Shown piece after piece: positions 1 through 6,023 of a stretch of 6,070 nt of DNA. Made by a program: the position numbers and the translations under genes. This DNA comes from an uncultured bacterium. GTDB lineage: Bacteria; Hydrogenedentota; Hydrogenedentia; Hydrogenedentales; CAITNO01. Location: positions 1-6,070 of the forward strand of contig CALDSM010000636.1 in assembly GCA_937923585.1 (NCBI GenBank), written 5' to 3'. The stretch's first letter is position 1. Each line of letters opens with the position of its first letter. The notes below the pieces were generated by a model. It saw only the letters and a program-made list of their open reading frames with translations, was not told where the DNA came from and searched no databases.

Positions 1-89
1 GCTACGACCCGGTCAAGCAGGAATTCGTCGGCGACGAGGAGGCCAACCGCCTCATCTTCCAGCCGATGCGCGGCCCCTGGCGCGTGTGA
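1..89 (+). CDS. C-terminal end of a probable Gfo/Idh/MocA-family oxidoreductase (partial)
   Basis: Only the last 28 codons are present, read from base 3 to the TGA at 87-89; the rest lies outside the window. The peptide runs YDPVKQEFVGDEEANRL and ends in PMRGPWRV. A tail of the form 'D-P-x-x-x-x-F-x-G-D-x-x-A-N-R-L ... M-R-x-P-W-R-V/I/L' is the usual C-terminus of many Gfo/Idh/MocA NAD(P)-dependent sugar or inositol dehydrogenase-like proteins in planctomycete-type bacteria, many of which are exported. The nucleotide-binding and catalytic parts cannot be seen, so substrate and location are unknown. The gene is on the same strand as the HEAT-repeat gene, 174 bases upstream, but an inverted repeat lies between them, so co-transcription is uncertain. 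The family call rests on this tail alone. Confidence 0.6.
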   Translation, partial: YDPVKQEFVGDEEANRLIFQPMRGPWRV

Positions 90-104
90 TGCAGTGAAAC
101 TCAG

Positions 105-239
105 AAGGGACACAAGGGACAAAAGAGACGAAAGGGAAAGAATGGTCGCAGCGGACATGCCGGAAAGGCTGGTTAGGTCAAAGGGCCTGAGGAATCATCT
201 TCTGGGTCCCTTGCGTCCCTTTTGTCCCTTGTGTCCCTT
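105..239. repeat. Inverted repeat built from 9-base AAGGGACNN units
   Basis: The left arm (105-137) is four consecutive 9-base units of the form AAGGGACNN, with the third unit AAGAGACGA and the last degenerate. The right arm (207-239) is its reverse complement: read on the minus strand it is again four units with the same 9-base period. The two 33-base arms differ at only two positions and are separated by 69 bases with no evident gene. In RNA the arms could fold into a long stem. This could act as a weak terminator, a processing barrier or a protein-binding site between the upstream oxidoreductase and the HEAT-repeat gene, but no U-tract directly follows it. The element is probably one copy of a dispersed genomic repeat, which one window cannot prove. 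Confidence 0.85.
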
Positions 240-263
240 TAGCTTTGCGAAGGAATCCATGAG

Positions 264-2267
264 ATGACTCGAATGACAAGACATGTCGTAGCAGTTCTGA
301 CAGCCGTGCTGCTGGTCTGCGCGGCGCACGCCGCGACGGTGGATGAACTGCTGGCGAAGTTCCCCGGCCAAAGTGCCGCAGAGACTAACGCGGCCTGCGC
401 CGCGATTGTGGATGCGGGCGCGCCTGCGCTGGCGGAGATCTGCGCCAAGATCTTGCCCGAGACGTCGGGCAACGCCGATCTGGCCGCGCGTTACGCCGTG
501 AGCGGGCTGGCGAAATACTGCGGCGCGCCGGGCAACGCGGCGGTGCGGGCGTTGTTCACGCAGGTGCTCATTGACGCGCTGGGCCGCGCCGCGGACCCGA
601 CGGAGAAGCAGTTCTTCGCGTTTCACCTGGAATGGGCCGGCAATGACACCGCCGTGCCCGCGCTGGCCGCACTGCTGAACGACCCCGCCACCGTGCAGTG
701 CGGCGCCGCCGCACTGGAGGCCATCGGTACGCCCGAGGCGGTGAATGCGCTGAAGGCAAATCTTGCCGCGGTGCCCGAACCGTGCAGGGCGCGCATTGCC
801 AAGGCGATTGACATCCTCGGCGGTGTGCCCGCCGCGCCGGTGGCGCCCAATGCCGCCAAGACCGAGGGGCCGTCGGCACGCGCCCTTGCGCTGGAGGCAT
901 TGGTGCGCGAGAAGGGCGTGCAGGCGGCAGACGAACTGGCCGCCACGGCGTCCGACCCCGACCCGCAGTACCGCGGCGCGGCACTGCTGCTCACGAAGCG
1001 CATCCCCGGAAAGGCGGGAAGCGCGCCCTGGGCAAAAGCGTTGCGCGATGCGAAAGACCCGGCGGTGCGCGCGCAGATCGCTTCGATGCTCGCCACCCGC
1101 GACGATGAAACCGCGCAGAAGGCCGTGTTGTCCGCACTGCGCGACGACGACATGGCGGTGCGGTCCGCCGCGCTGGAGACACTGTCCGGCGCGGTGGCGG
1201 AGAAGGGCCGGAAAGTGCTCTTCCGCATGGTCGCCGAACCGGCGTCGAACAACGAGATGGTGTCAGCGAAACAGGCGTTGAAACGTGCCACCGGCACAGC
1301 GGTGGCCGATGAGGCGGCCAAGCGTTATGCGAAGCAGTGTCCCTGCGCCGCGAAAGACATGCCGGGCGCGCTGCCGCCCAAACAGGATCCGCCCGACATC
1401 CGCCGCGCCTGGCTGGAAATCCTGACCGCGCGCGGCACCGAAGCCCATGCGCATGTGCCCGCCGGCGCATTACAGGATGACGACATGACCGTGCGGCTTG
1501 AAGCCTATGCCGCATTGCGCGCGACCGGCGACCCCAACCAGGTGGGGGCCGTCTATGCAGCGTTCGAGGCTGCAAAAGAGGACAGCGAAGAAGCGGCCGC
1601 CCGCGAGACGCTGGCCGTGCTGACCAAGACGGACACCGCCGCGCGGGAATCGCTCACGGCCCGCACGACCGAAAAACTTGCTGCCGCGAATGATGCGGAC
1701 GCGCCGCGTTTCATGCGCCTGCTCAACACACTGGGCGGCGCGGCGGGCGCGAAAGCGGTGGCCGCTGCGGCCTTGTCCGCCGCGCTGGCGGAAGCCACGC
1801 ATGCCGAGGCGCTGCACCAGTTGGTGCTGTGGCCCGATGCGGCCGGGTTGATCCAGATTGCCGCGCTCCTGGACAGCGCTGAAGCAGGACCGACACGCAT
1901 CGCGATCATCGAGGGGGTGTGCGACGCAGCCAAGCGCAGTTCGGACACCACCGACTTTGCGGCAACGGTAGCGCCGTTGTCGGCCAAGCTGCGCAATGCC
2001 GACGAAAAGCGCGCCTTTCTCAAGGGGCTTGGCGCCATTCGGGTGGCGGGCGCGGCCCGCGCGATAGCGCCCTTCCTGGAGGATACCGAAGTGGCCACCG
2101 AAGCCGGGATCGCGCTGGCGGACAGCGCCTGCATGAAGAGCGAAAAGGACAAGGGCCTTGCCGATTTGGATATCCTGGTGCTGTTGGACAGGGTCAAGTC
2201 CTCCACCAAGGACGAGGCGCTTCTCAAGCGCATCCAAAACCACCTCGACGCAACACAGAAGAACTGA
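264..2267 (+). CDS. Exported HEAT-repeat protein
   Basis: A 667-residue protein of unknown specific function. The ATG at 264 is preceded by GAAGGA (249-254), a good Shine-Dalgarno site at 9 bases spacing. Residues 1-23 form a signal peptide: Arg3, Arg6 and His7, then a hydrophobic stretch VVAVLTAVLLVCAA, with an AHA cleavage site after residue 23. Cys19 is preceded by Val, a poor lipobox, so ordinary signal peptidase I export is favoured over a lipoprotein. The mature part is Ala-rich and helical, with HEAT/PBS-lyase-like units. The clearest are around 124-167, 231-247 (DPDPQYRGAALLL), 265-292 (DPAVRAQIASML), 293-311 (RDDDMAVRSAALETL) and 404-434 (QDDDMTVRLEAYAAL). A Pro/Ala linker lies near 186-203 and a CPC motif at 359-361. 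No catalytic domain is visible. HEAT solenoids usually act as protein-binding scaffolds. The protein probably works in the periplasm or at the cell surface; its partner is unknown. Palindromic repeats lie on both sides of the gene. Confidence 0.88.
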   Translation: MTRMTRHVVAVLTAVLLVCAAHAATVDELLAKFPGQSAAETNAACAAIVDAGAPALAEICAKILPETSGNADLAARYAVSGLAKYCGAPGNAAVRALFTQVLIDALGRAADPTEKQFFAFHLEWAGNDTAVPALAALLNDPATVQCGAAALEAIGTPEAVNALKANLAAVPEPCRARIAKAIDILGGVPAAPVAPNAAKTEGPSARALALEALVREKGVQAADELAATASDPDPQYRGAALLLTKRIPGKAGSAPWAKALRDAKDPAVRAQIASMLATRDDETAQKAVLSALRDDDMAVRSAALETLSGAVAEKGRKVLFRMVAEPASNNEMVSAKQALKRATGTAVADEAAKRYAKQCPCAAKDMPGALPPKQDPPDIRRAWLEILTARGTEAHAHVPAGALQDDDMTVRLEAYAALRATGDPNQVGAVYAAFEAAKEDSEEAAARETLAVLTKTDTAARESLTARTTEKLAAANDADAPRFMRLLNTLGGAAGAKAVAAAALSAALAEATHAEALHQLVLWPDAAGLIQIAALLDSAEAGPTRIAIIEGVCDAAKRSSDTTDFAATVAPLSAKLRNADEKRAFLKGLGAIRVAGAARAIAPFLEDTEVATEAGIALADSACMKSEKDKGLADLDILVLLDRVKSSTKDEALLKRIQNHLDATQKN

Positions 2268-2278
2268 TTCGTACGAGA

Positions 2279-2400
2279 GCCATTTTGGAGTGCGGGGGCA
2301 ACGACACCGCTTTGGCTTGTTTGAGCTATGAATCCTGTTGGGGTCATTTGCGTCTATCCAGCCAAAGCGGTGTCGTTGCCACCGCACTCCAAAAAATGGC
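2279..2400. repeat. Long near-perfect inverted repeat, probable dispersed palindromic element
   Basis: The left arm (2279-2317) and right arm (2360-2400) are reverse complements over 39 and 41 bases. They differ by one substitution and a two-base difference in a T/A run. The core reads GGAGTGCGG, then GGCAACGACACCGCTTTGG. The arms flank a 42-base spacer (2318-2359) with no gene. The element starts 12 bases after the stop codon of the HEAT-repeat gene and ends 15 bases before the possible promoter of the regulator. The shape resembles REP/BIME-like or small MITE-like intergenic elements found in many copies in some PVC-type genomes. The right arm is not followed by a U-tract, so it is not a standard intrinsic terminator, although the stem could still stabilise the 3' end of the upstream mRNA. 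Confidence 0.9.
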
Positions 2401-2414
2401 CCATCAAACTCTCG

Positions 2415-2444
2415 TTGTCCGTCCTCCGTTGTATCGATTAGAAT
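2415..2444 (+). promoter_or_regulatory. Possible sigma70-type promoter for the regulator gene
   Basis: TTGTCC (2415-2420) and TAGAAT (2439-2444) resemble -35 and -10 boxes at 18 bases spacing. A start point 7-8 bases after the -10 box would fall at about 2451-2452, which is the ATG chosen for the regulator, so the transcript would be leaderless. This agrees with the absence of any Shine-Dalgarno sequence before that ATG. The match is imperfect and was found by eye; it could be chance. No sigma54 -24/-12 site (GG...GC pair) was noticed here. Confidence 0.3.
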
Positions 2445-2451
2445 GCCCCCC

Positions 2452-3816
2452 ATGGCCGAAGAACCGAAATGCACCGTGCTGCTGGTGGACCGCGACGAGG
2501 CCGCCGGGCGGCGAGCGCTGGCGTGGCTGCGCGAGCGCGGCTATGCCGCCGCATGGGTGCCCGATGGCGAGAAGGCGGTGAACCGCATTGCCGCCGGTCC
2601 CATAGGCGCGCTGGTGGCCGAATGGCGCGCGGGCCGCGTGGACGGCATGCGGCTACTGGCCGCGGCACGGGGGCGCAACCCCGAGGCGTGCGTGGTGCTG
2701 GTGGCTGAGGGACAGGATCTGGCGCGCGCGGCGGAAGCCATCAGCGCCGGCGCGCACGATGTGCAGGCAAAGCCGCTGGATTTGCCCCGGCTCGACGCGG
2801 TGATCCGCCGCGGTGCGGCCTGGCAGCGCAGGGCAATGGAGCACACCGAACTGAGGCGCAGGCTGGACGAGCGCTTTGGCATGGGCAGCATCGCGGGGCG
2901 GTCGGACGCCATGCTGCGCGTGTATTCGGCGGTGCGCCATGCCGGTGCGCGCCGGGAACCGGTCCTCATCTTCGGCGAGGCGGGCACGGGCCGTGAGCAC
3001 ATTGCCGAAGCCATCCATCAAAGCGGTCCGCGCCGCGACGGCCCGATGATAAAGGCCGACTGCGCCGCGCTTGCGCCGGACATGATCGAGCGGGAGCTGT
3101 TTGGCGAGGGCGGCCCTGACGGCGCGCAGCCGGGCCGGGTGGAGCAGGCTGACGGCGGCACGCTGTTTCTGCACCATGTGGACGCGCTGTCGCCGGAGGC
3201 GCAGGCACGGCTGCTCGCCTTCCTTCACACGGGCACCGCGCCGCGCCTGGGCGACGGGAAACGCATCCGGTCGGACGCGCGGCTCCTGTCATCCACGTCG
3301 CTGTCTCCGCAGGAACTCGGCGGGCCAAAGGGCATCCATCCGGAACTGGCCGCGCTGCTGGCCGCGCTGACAGTGGAGGCGGTGCCGCTGCGGCACAGGC
3401 CTGAAGACATTCCCCTGCTTTCGCATGACCTCATTGCACAGCATGCGGACGCCGCAAGGACGGCGCCGCGTGAGCTGTCACCCGCCGCGCTCGACGTGCT
3501 CCAGCGGTACGAATGGCCCGGCAACGTGCGCGAACTGGAGAACGTCATCGGCGGCATGCTCACGGCCGCGCGGAGCACGGGCGCCATCGGCGTTTCCGAG
3601 ATTCCGCTGCGCATCCGGCGCGCGGCGGCGCCTGCGCGCGGCGAACTGCGCGTGCCCATCGGCGTGCCCATGGCCGCCATCGAGCGCGCCGCCATTGAGG
3701 AGACCATGCGTTTCTGCGACTACGACAAGCCCCGCTGCGCGAACATGCTCGACATCGGCCTGCGCACGCTCTACCGCAAGTTGGACCAGTACGCGAGGGA
3801 TGACCGGGGGGAGTGA
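2452..3816 (+). CDS. Degenerate NtrC-type response regulator (receiver, AAA+, Fis-type HTH) lacking key catalytic residues
   Basis: A 454-residue protein with the NtrC/AtoC domain order. Receiver, residues about 7-125: the acidic pocket reads VDRDE (Asp13-Arg14), the phospho-acceptor position is Glu57 (AEWRAG before VDG), the conserved Thr/Ser is Ala85, and Lys107 of the KP motif is kept. AAA+ domain, about 145-375: Walker A is GEAGTGRE with Arg181 in place of Lys; the GAFTGA loop between ELFG (215-218) and GRVEQADGG is absent and shortened; Walker B is TLFLHH with His241-His242 in place of Asp-Glu; sensor I Asn is Ser283; arginine-finger positions are His296 and Leu302. PLRHRPEDI and WPGNVRELE with sensor II Arg360 are kept. 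A Fis-type helix-turn-helix follows (about 410-447, recognition helix near GLRTLYRKL). It is predicted to bind DNA but not to hydrolyse ATP or contact sigma54. An in-frame ATG at 2443 would add three residues. TTG-initiated reading from 2338 would enter the upstream repeat and is rejected. No sensor kinase gene is adjacent. Confidence 0.88.
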   Translation: MAEEPKCTVLLVDRDEAAGRRALAWLRERGYAAAWVPDGEKAVNRIAAGPIGALVAEWRAGRVDGMRLLAAARGRNPEACVVLVAEGQDLARAAEAISAGAHDVQAKPLDLPRLDAVIRRGAAWQRRAMEHTELRRRLDERFGMGSIAGRSDAMLRVYSAVRHAGARREPVLIFGEAGTGREHIAEAIHQSGPRRDGPMIKADCAALAPDMIERELFGEGGPDGAQPGRVEQADGGTLFLHHVDALSPEAQARLLAFLHTGTAPRLGDGKRIRSDARLLSSTSLSPQELGGPKGIHPELAALLAALTVEAVPLRHRPEDIPLLSHDLIAQHADAARTAPRELSPAALDVLQRYEWPGNVRELENVIGGMLTAARSTGAIGVSEIPLRIRRAAAPARGELRVPIGVPMAAIERAAIEETMRFCDYDKPRCANMLDIGLRTLYRKLDQYARDDRGE

Positions 3817-3908
3817 GGATGAGTGCGGACGAATCCATGGCAACCGCGTCAAGCACCGCCTGTCAGGTGGGGTCGGGCATATGAGAGGCCTGGGGGCCGG
3901 CGTTTCCC

Positions 3909-4982
3909 TTACCGCGAAATCTTTTCCGTCTCTATGGCGCGTGCGGCGATCTGGCCCATGAGGTGGATGAACAGGATGAGCATGCCGAAGCGCTCGTCCT
4001 TGGTCGCGCCGGTCTTGTAGCGGTAGTAAATCTGCTGCATGATGACCGCCAGTTTCAGCACGCCAAACACGTAGTAGAACAGGATGTTCGACGTGTCGCG
4101 GCCGGTGAATTCGCCGTAGCGGTCGGCCACCTGCTGGCGGCTGTACGCACCGGGGACGCTGGTGAGGAAGCACTGCATTGTCTTGAGTTCGTCGCGGTCA
4201 TCGGCATCGGCCCAGTAGCTGAGCGTGCCGCCGAGGTCCATCAGCGGGTCGCCGATAGTGCTCATCTCCCAGTCGAGCACGCCGATGATATGCGTCAGGT
4301 CGGCCGGGTCCAGCAGCAGGTTGTCGAACTTGTAGTCGCCGTGAATCAGCACCGTGTCCGAGTCGGGCGGGATGCGTTCGGCGAGCCAGCGGAATCCGTC
4401 TTCGATGTTGGGAATGTCGTCGGTGCGGGAGTTCTGGTAACGCTCGGCCCATCCGTTCACCTGGCGCGCCACGTAATGCCCCGGCCGGTGAAACTCCTCC
4501 AGGCCCATTGCCCTGAAGTCGAGCGCATGCAGGTTGGCCAGGCCCTTCACAAAGGCCTCGCAGCAATCGTGCGCGAGCGCGGGGGAGACCTCCAGTCCGT
4601 CGGGCTGACGTCCGCGCAGGATCACGCCGGTGACGCGGTCCATGAGATAGAACGGCGCGCCCAGCACTTCGGCATCGTCGCAACAGGCCACGGGCCGCGG
4701 TGCGGCGGGATAGTGCCCGCAGAGCCGCGACAGGATGCCGAATTCCCGGCCCATGTCGTGGGCCGATTTCACCTTGCTGGAGAAGGGGGGACGGCGCAGC
4801 ACCAACTCGCGCGAACCGGCATGCACCAGGTAGGTGAGGTTCGAGTGGCCGTGGCGGAACTGCTCCACCGACACCGGCCCGTCCAGCGCGCCCAGATGTT
4901 CCCGCAGAAACGCTTCGAGTTTCGCGGGGTCCAGTTCCTCGCCGGATCGCACCGGACCGGCGCTGTCGAGCAGTCCCGCCAT
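3909..4982 (-). CDS. APH-type phosphotransferase paired with an acyl-CoA dehydrogenase (ACAD10/11 kinase-domain or LvaA-like)
   Basis: A 357-residue cytoplasmic protein of the aminoglycoside phosphotransferase (APH/choline kinase-like) fold. Visible motifs: the nucleotide loop HGHSNLTYLV (44-53), VLRRPP (61-66), Glu80 in the GREFGIL helix, the catalytic loop HGDYKFDN (214-221, Asp216 as base, Asn221 for metal), and the metal-binding LDWEMSTIGDP (236-246, Asp237). All expected catalytic residues are intact. The ATG at 4982 overlaps the stop of the upstream dehydrogenase (TGATG), and GGGGAA (4993-4988) is a good ribosome site; a GTG three bases earlier is the alternative. Proteins of this subgroup are not antibiotic-resistance enzymes. 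They sit beside or are fused to acyl-CoA dehydrogenases, as in vertebrate ACAD10/11 and bacterial LvaA, where a 4-hydroxyacyl-CoA is phosphorylated. A similar hydroxyacyl-CoA kinase role is inferred here; the exact substrate is unknown. The gene converges with the regulator, leaving a 92-base gap. Confidence 0.87.
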   Translation of the reverse strand: MAGLLDSAGPVRSGEELDPAKLEAFLREHLGALDGPVSVEQFRHGHSNLTYLVHAGSRELVLRRPPFSSKVKSAHDMGREFGILSRLCGHYPAAPRPVACCDDAEVLGAPFYLMDRVTGVILRGRQPDGLEVSPALAHDCCEAFVKGLANLHALDFRAMGLEEFHRPGHYVARQVNGWAERYQNSRTDDIPNIEDGFRWLAERIPPDSDTVLIHGDYKFDNLLLDPADLTHIIGVLDWEMSTIGDPLMDLGGTLSYWADADDRDELKTMQCFLTSVPGAYSRQQVADRYGEFTGRDTSNILFYYVFGVLKLAVIMQQIYYRYKTGATKDERFGMLILFIHLMGQIAARAIETEKISR

Positions 4983-6023
4983 CACAGTTCCCCGCGCTGC
5001 ATCAGCTCCGACGCGCGGCGTTTCAGGATACGCTTTGCCACCACCAGCTTGTGCACCTCGTCCGGCCCGTCATAGATGCGCCCGGCGCGCTCGAAGCGGA
5101 AGAAGAAGGACAGCGGCGTGTAGTCAGTGACACCGAGCCCTCCGTGCGCCTGGATGGCCCGATCAATGACCCGCATCATCACGTTCGCCGTGTGGAACTT
5201 GATGAGTGACACCTCCTCGCGCGCCGCCTTCAGCCCGTGCCGCTCGATGGACCACGCCGCATGCAGCACCATCAGTTTTGCCGCGTCAATCTCCGCGCGG
5301 CTTTCGGCGATCCAGCCCTGCGCAAACTGGCGCATGGCCAGCGGTTCACCCGGCGCCACCTGCCTGCGCAGCAGGTAGTCGCGCAGGATCTCGAAGGAGC
5401 GTTCCGACACGCCGAGCCAGCGCATGCAGTGGTGGATGCGGCCGGGGCCGAGCCGTTCCTGCGCAAGCAGGAACCCTTCGCCCATGGGGCCGAGCATGTT
5501 TTCGGCGGGCACGCGGCAGTTCGTGAAGCGCAGTTCACCGTGACTGGCCCACCCGGAGCCCGTGTGGCCCATCACCGGTGTGTTCGCCTCGACCACCGCG
5601 CCGGGCGTGTCCATCGGCACGAGGAACATGCTTGCGCGCTTGTGTGCCGGCGCGTTCGGGTCCGTCACCGCCATCACCACGCTGAAGGCTGCGCCGTCCG
5701 CGCCCGTGGCGAACCATTTGTGCCCATTGATGACATACTCGTTGCCGTCGAGCACGGCAGTGGTCCCCATCCACGACGGGTTCGAGCCGGGGAACTCCGG
5801 TTCTGTCATTCCGAAGCAACTGCGTATCTCGCCCGCCAAGAGCGGCACCATGAACCGCGCCTGCTGTTCCGGGTTCGCGTACTGCATCAGGATTTCCATG
5901 TTGCCCGCATCCGGCGCCTGGCAGTTGAACACGTAATGCCCGAGCGGGCAGCGGCCCAGTTCCGCGCCGACCATGCCGAATTCCAGAAGGCCCAGCCCCA
6001 TGCCGCCGTGCTCCTTGGGAATC
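4982..6023 (-). CDS. Acyl-CoA dehydrogenase, ACAD10/11-like (N-terminus cut off by contig end)
   Basis: The last 346 residues of an FAD-dependent acyl-CoA dehydrogenase. The frame is open through IPKEHGGMGLG at the contig edge, so the Met at 6001 is internal and not the start. Family members are about 400 residues or longer, so roughly 60 or more N-terminal residues are missing. In fragment numbering: CFGMTEPE (69-76), at the FAD/substrate region; GHKWFATGA (100-108); the C-terminal helical domain with GFLLAQERLGPGRI (183-196); QAHGGLG (291-297), FAD contact from the partner subunit; and RIYDGPDEVH (315-324). The last motif has Asp-Gly-Pro-Asp where medium-chain enzymes have the catalytic Glu of YEGT; DGPDEVH is the form typical of ACAD10/11-like enzymes. 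Overlap with the downstream phosphotransferase gene indicates one operon. Likely role: elimination or dehydrogenation on a (phospho)acyl-CoA in fatty-acid or hydroxy-acid breakdown. Substrate length is not readable. Confidence 0.92.

Noticed and set aside
105..239. CRISPR array
   Set aside because: Units are 9 bases without spacers and the two arrays are in inverted orientation.
195..626. Minus-strand open frame crossing the start of the HEAT gene, with a K-G-x-rich C-terminus
   Set aside because: It is antisense to a well-supported signal peptide gene, and its Lys/Gly-rich tail is only the translation of the 9-base repeat.
2338..2451. N-terminal extension of the regulator from a TTG at 2338
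   Set aside because: The extension translates the palindromic repeat, and the receiver domain begins naturally a few residues after the ATG at 2452.
1470..2474. Long minus-strand open frames (334 and 264 codons) over the 3' end of the HEAT gene and the palindrome
   Set aside because: Composition is that of GC-rich antisense shadow; no family motif; both run through the inverted repeat.
3817..3908. Possible terminators between the convergent genes (a short stem at 3856-3870 and a GGCC pair near 3887-3898)
   Set aside because: Stems are short and no T-run follows on either strand; not distinguishable from chance in GC-rich DNA.
3909..4982. Aminoglycoside-resistance phosphotransferase
   Set aside because: The fold is shared, but sequence style and coupling to an acyl-CoA dehydrogenase point to the ACAD-associated subgroup.
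3963..5075. 370-codon plus-strand open frame opposite the phosphotransferase
   Set aside because: It is a shadow of the APH-type gene, whose catalytic motifs are unmistakable on the minus strand.
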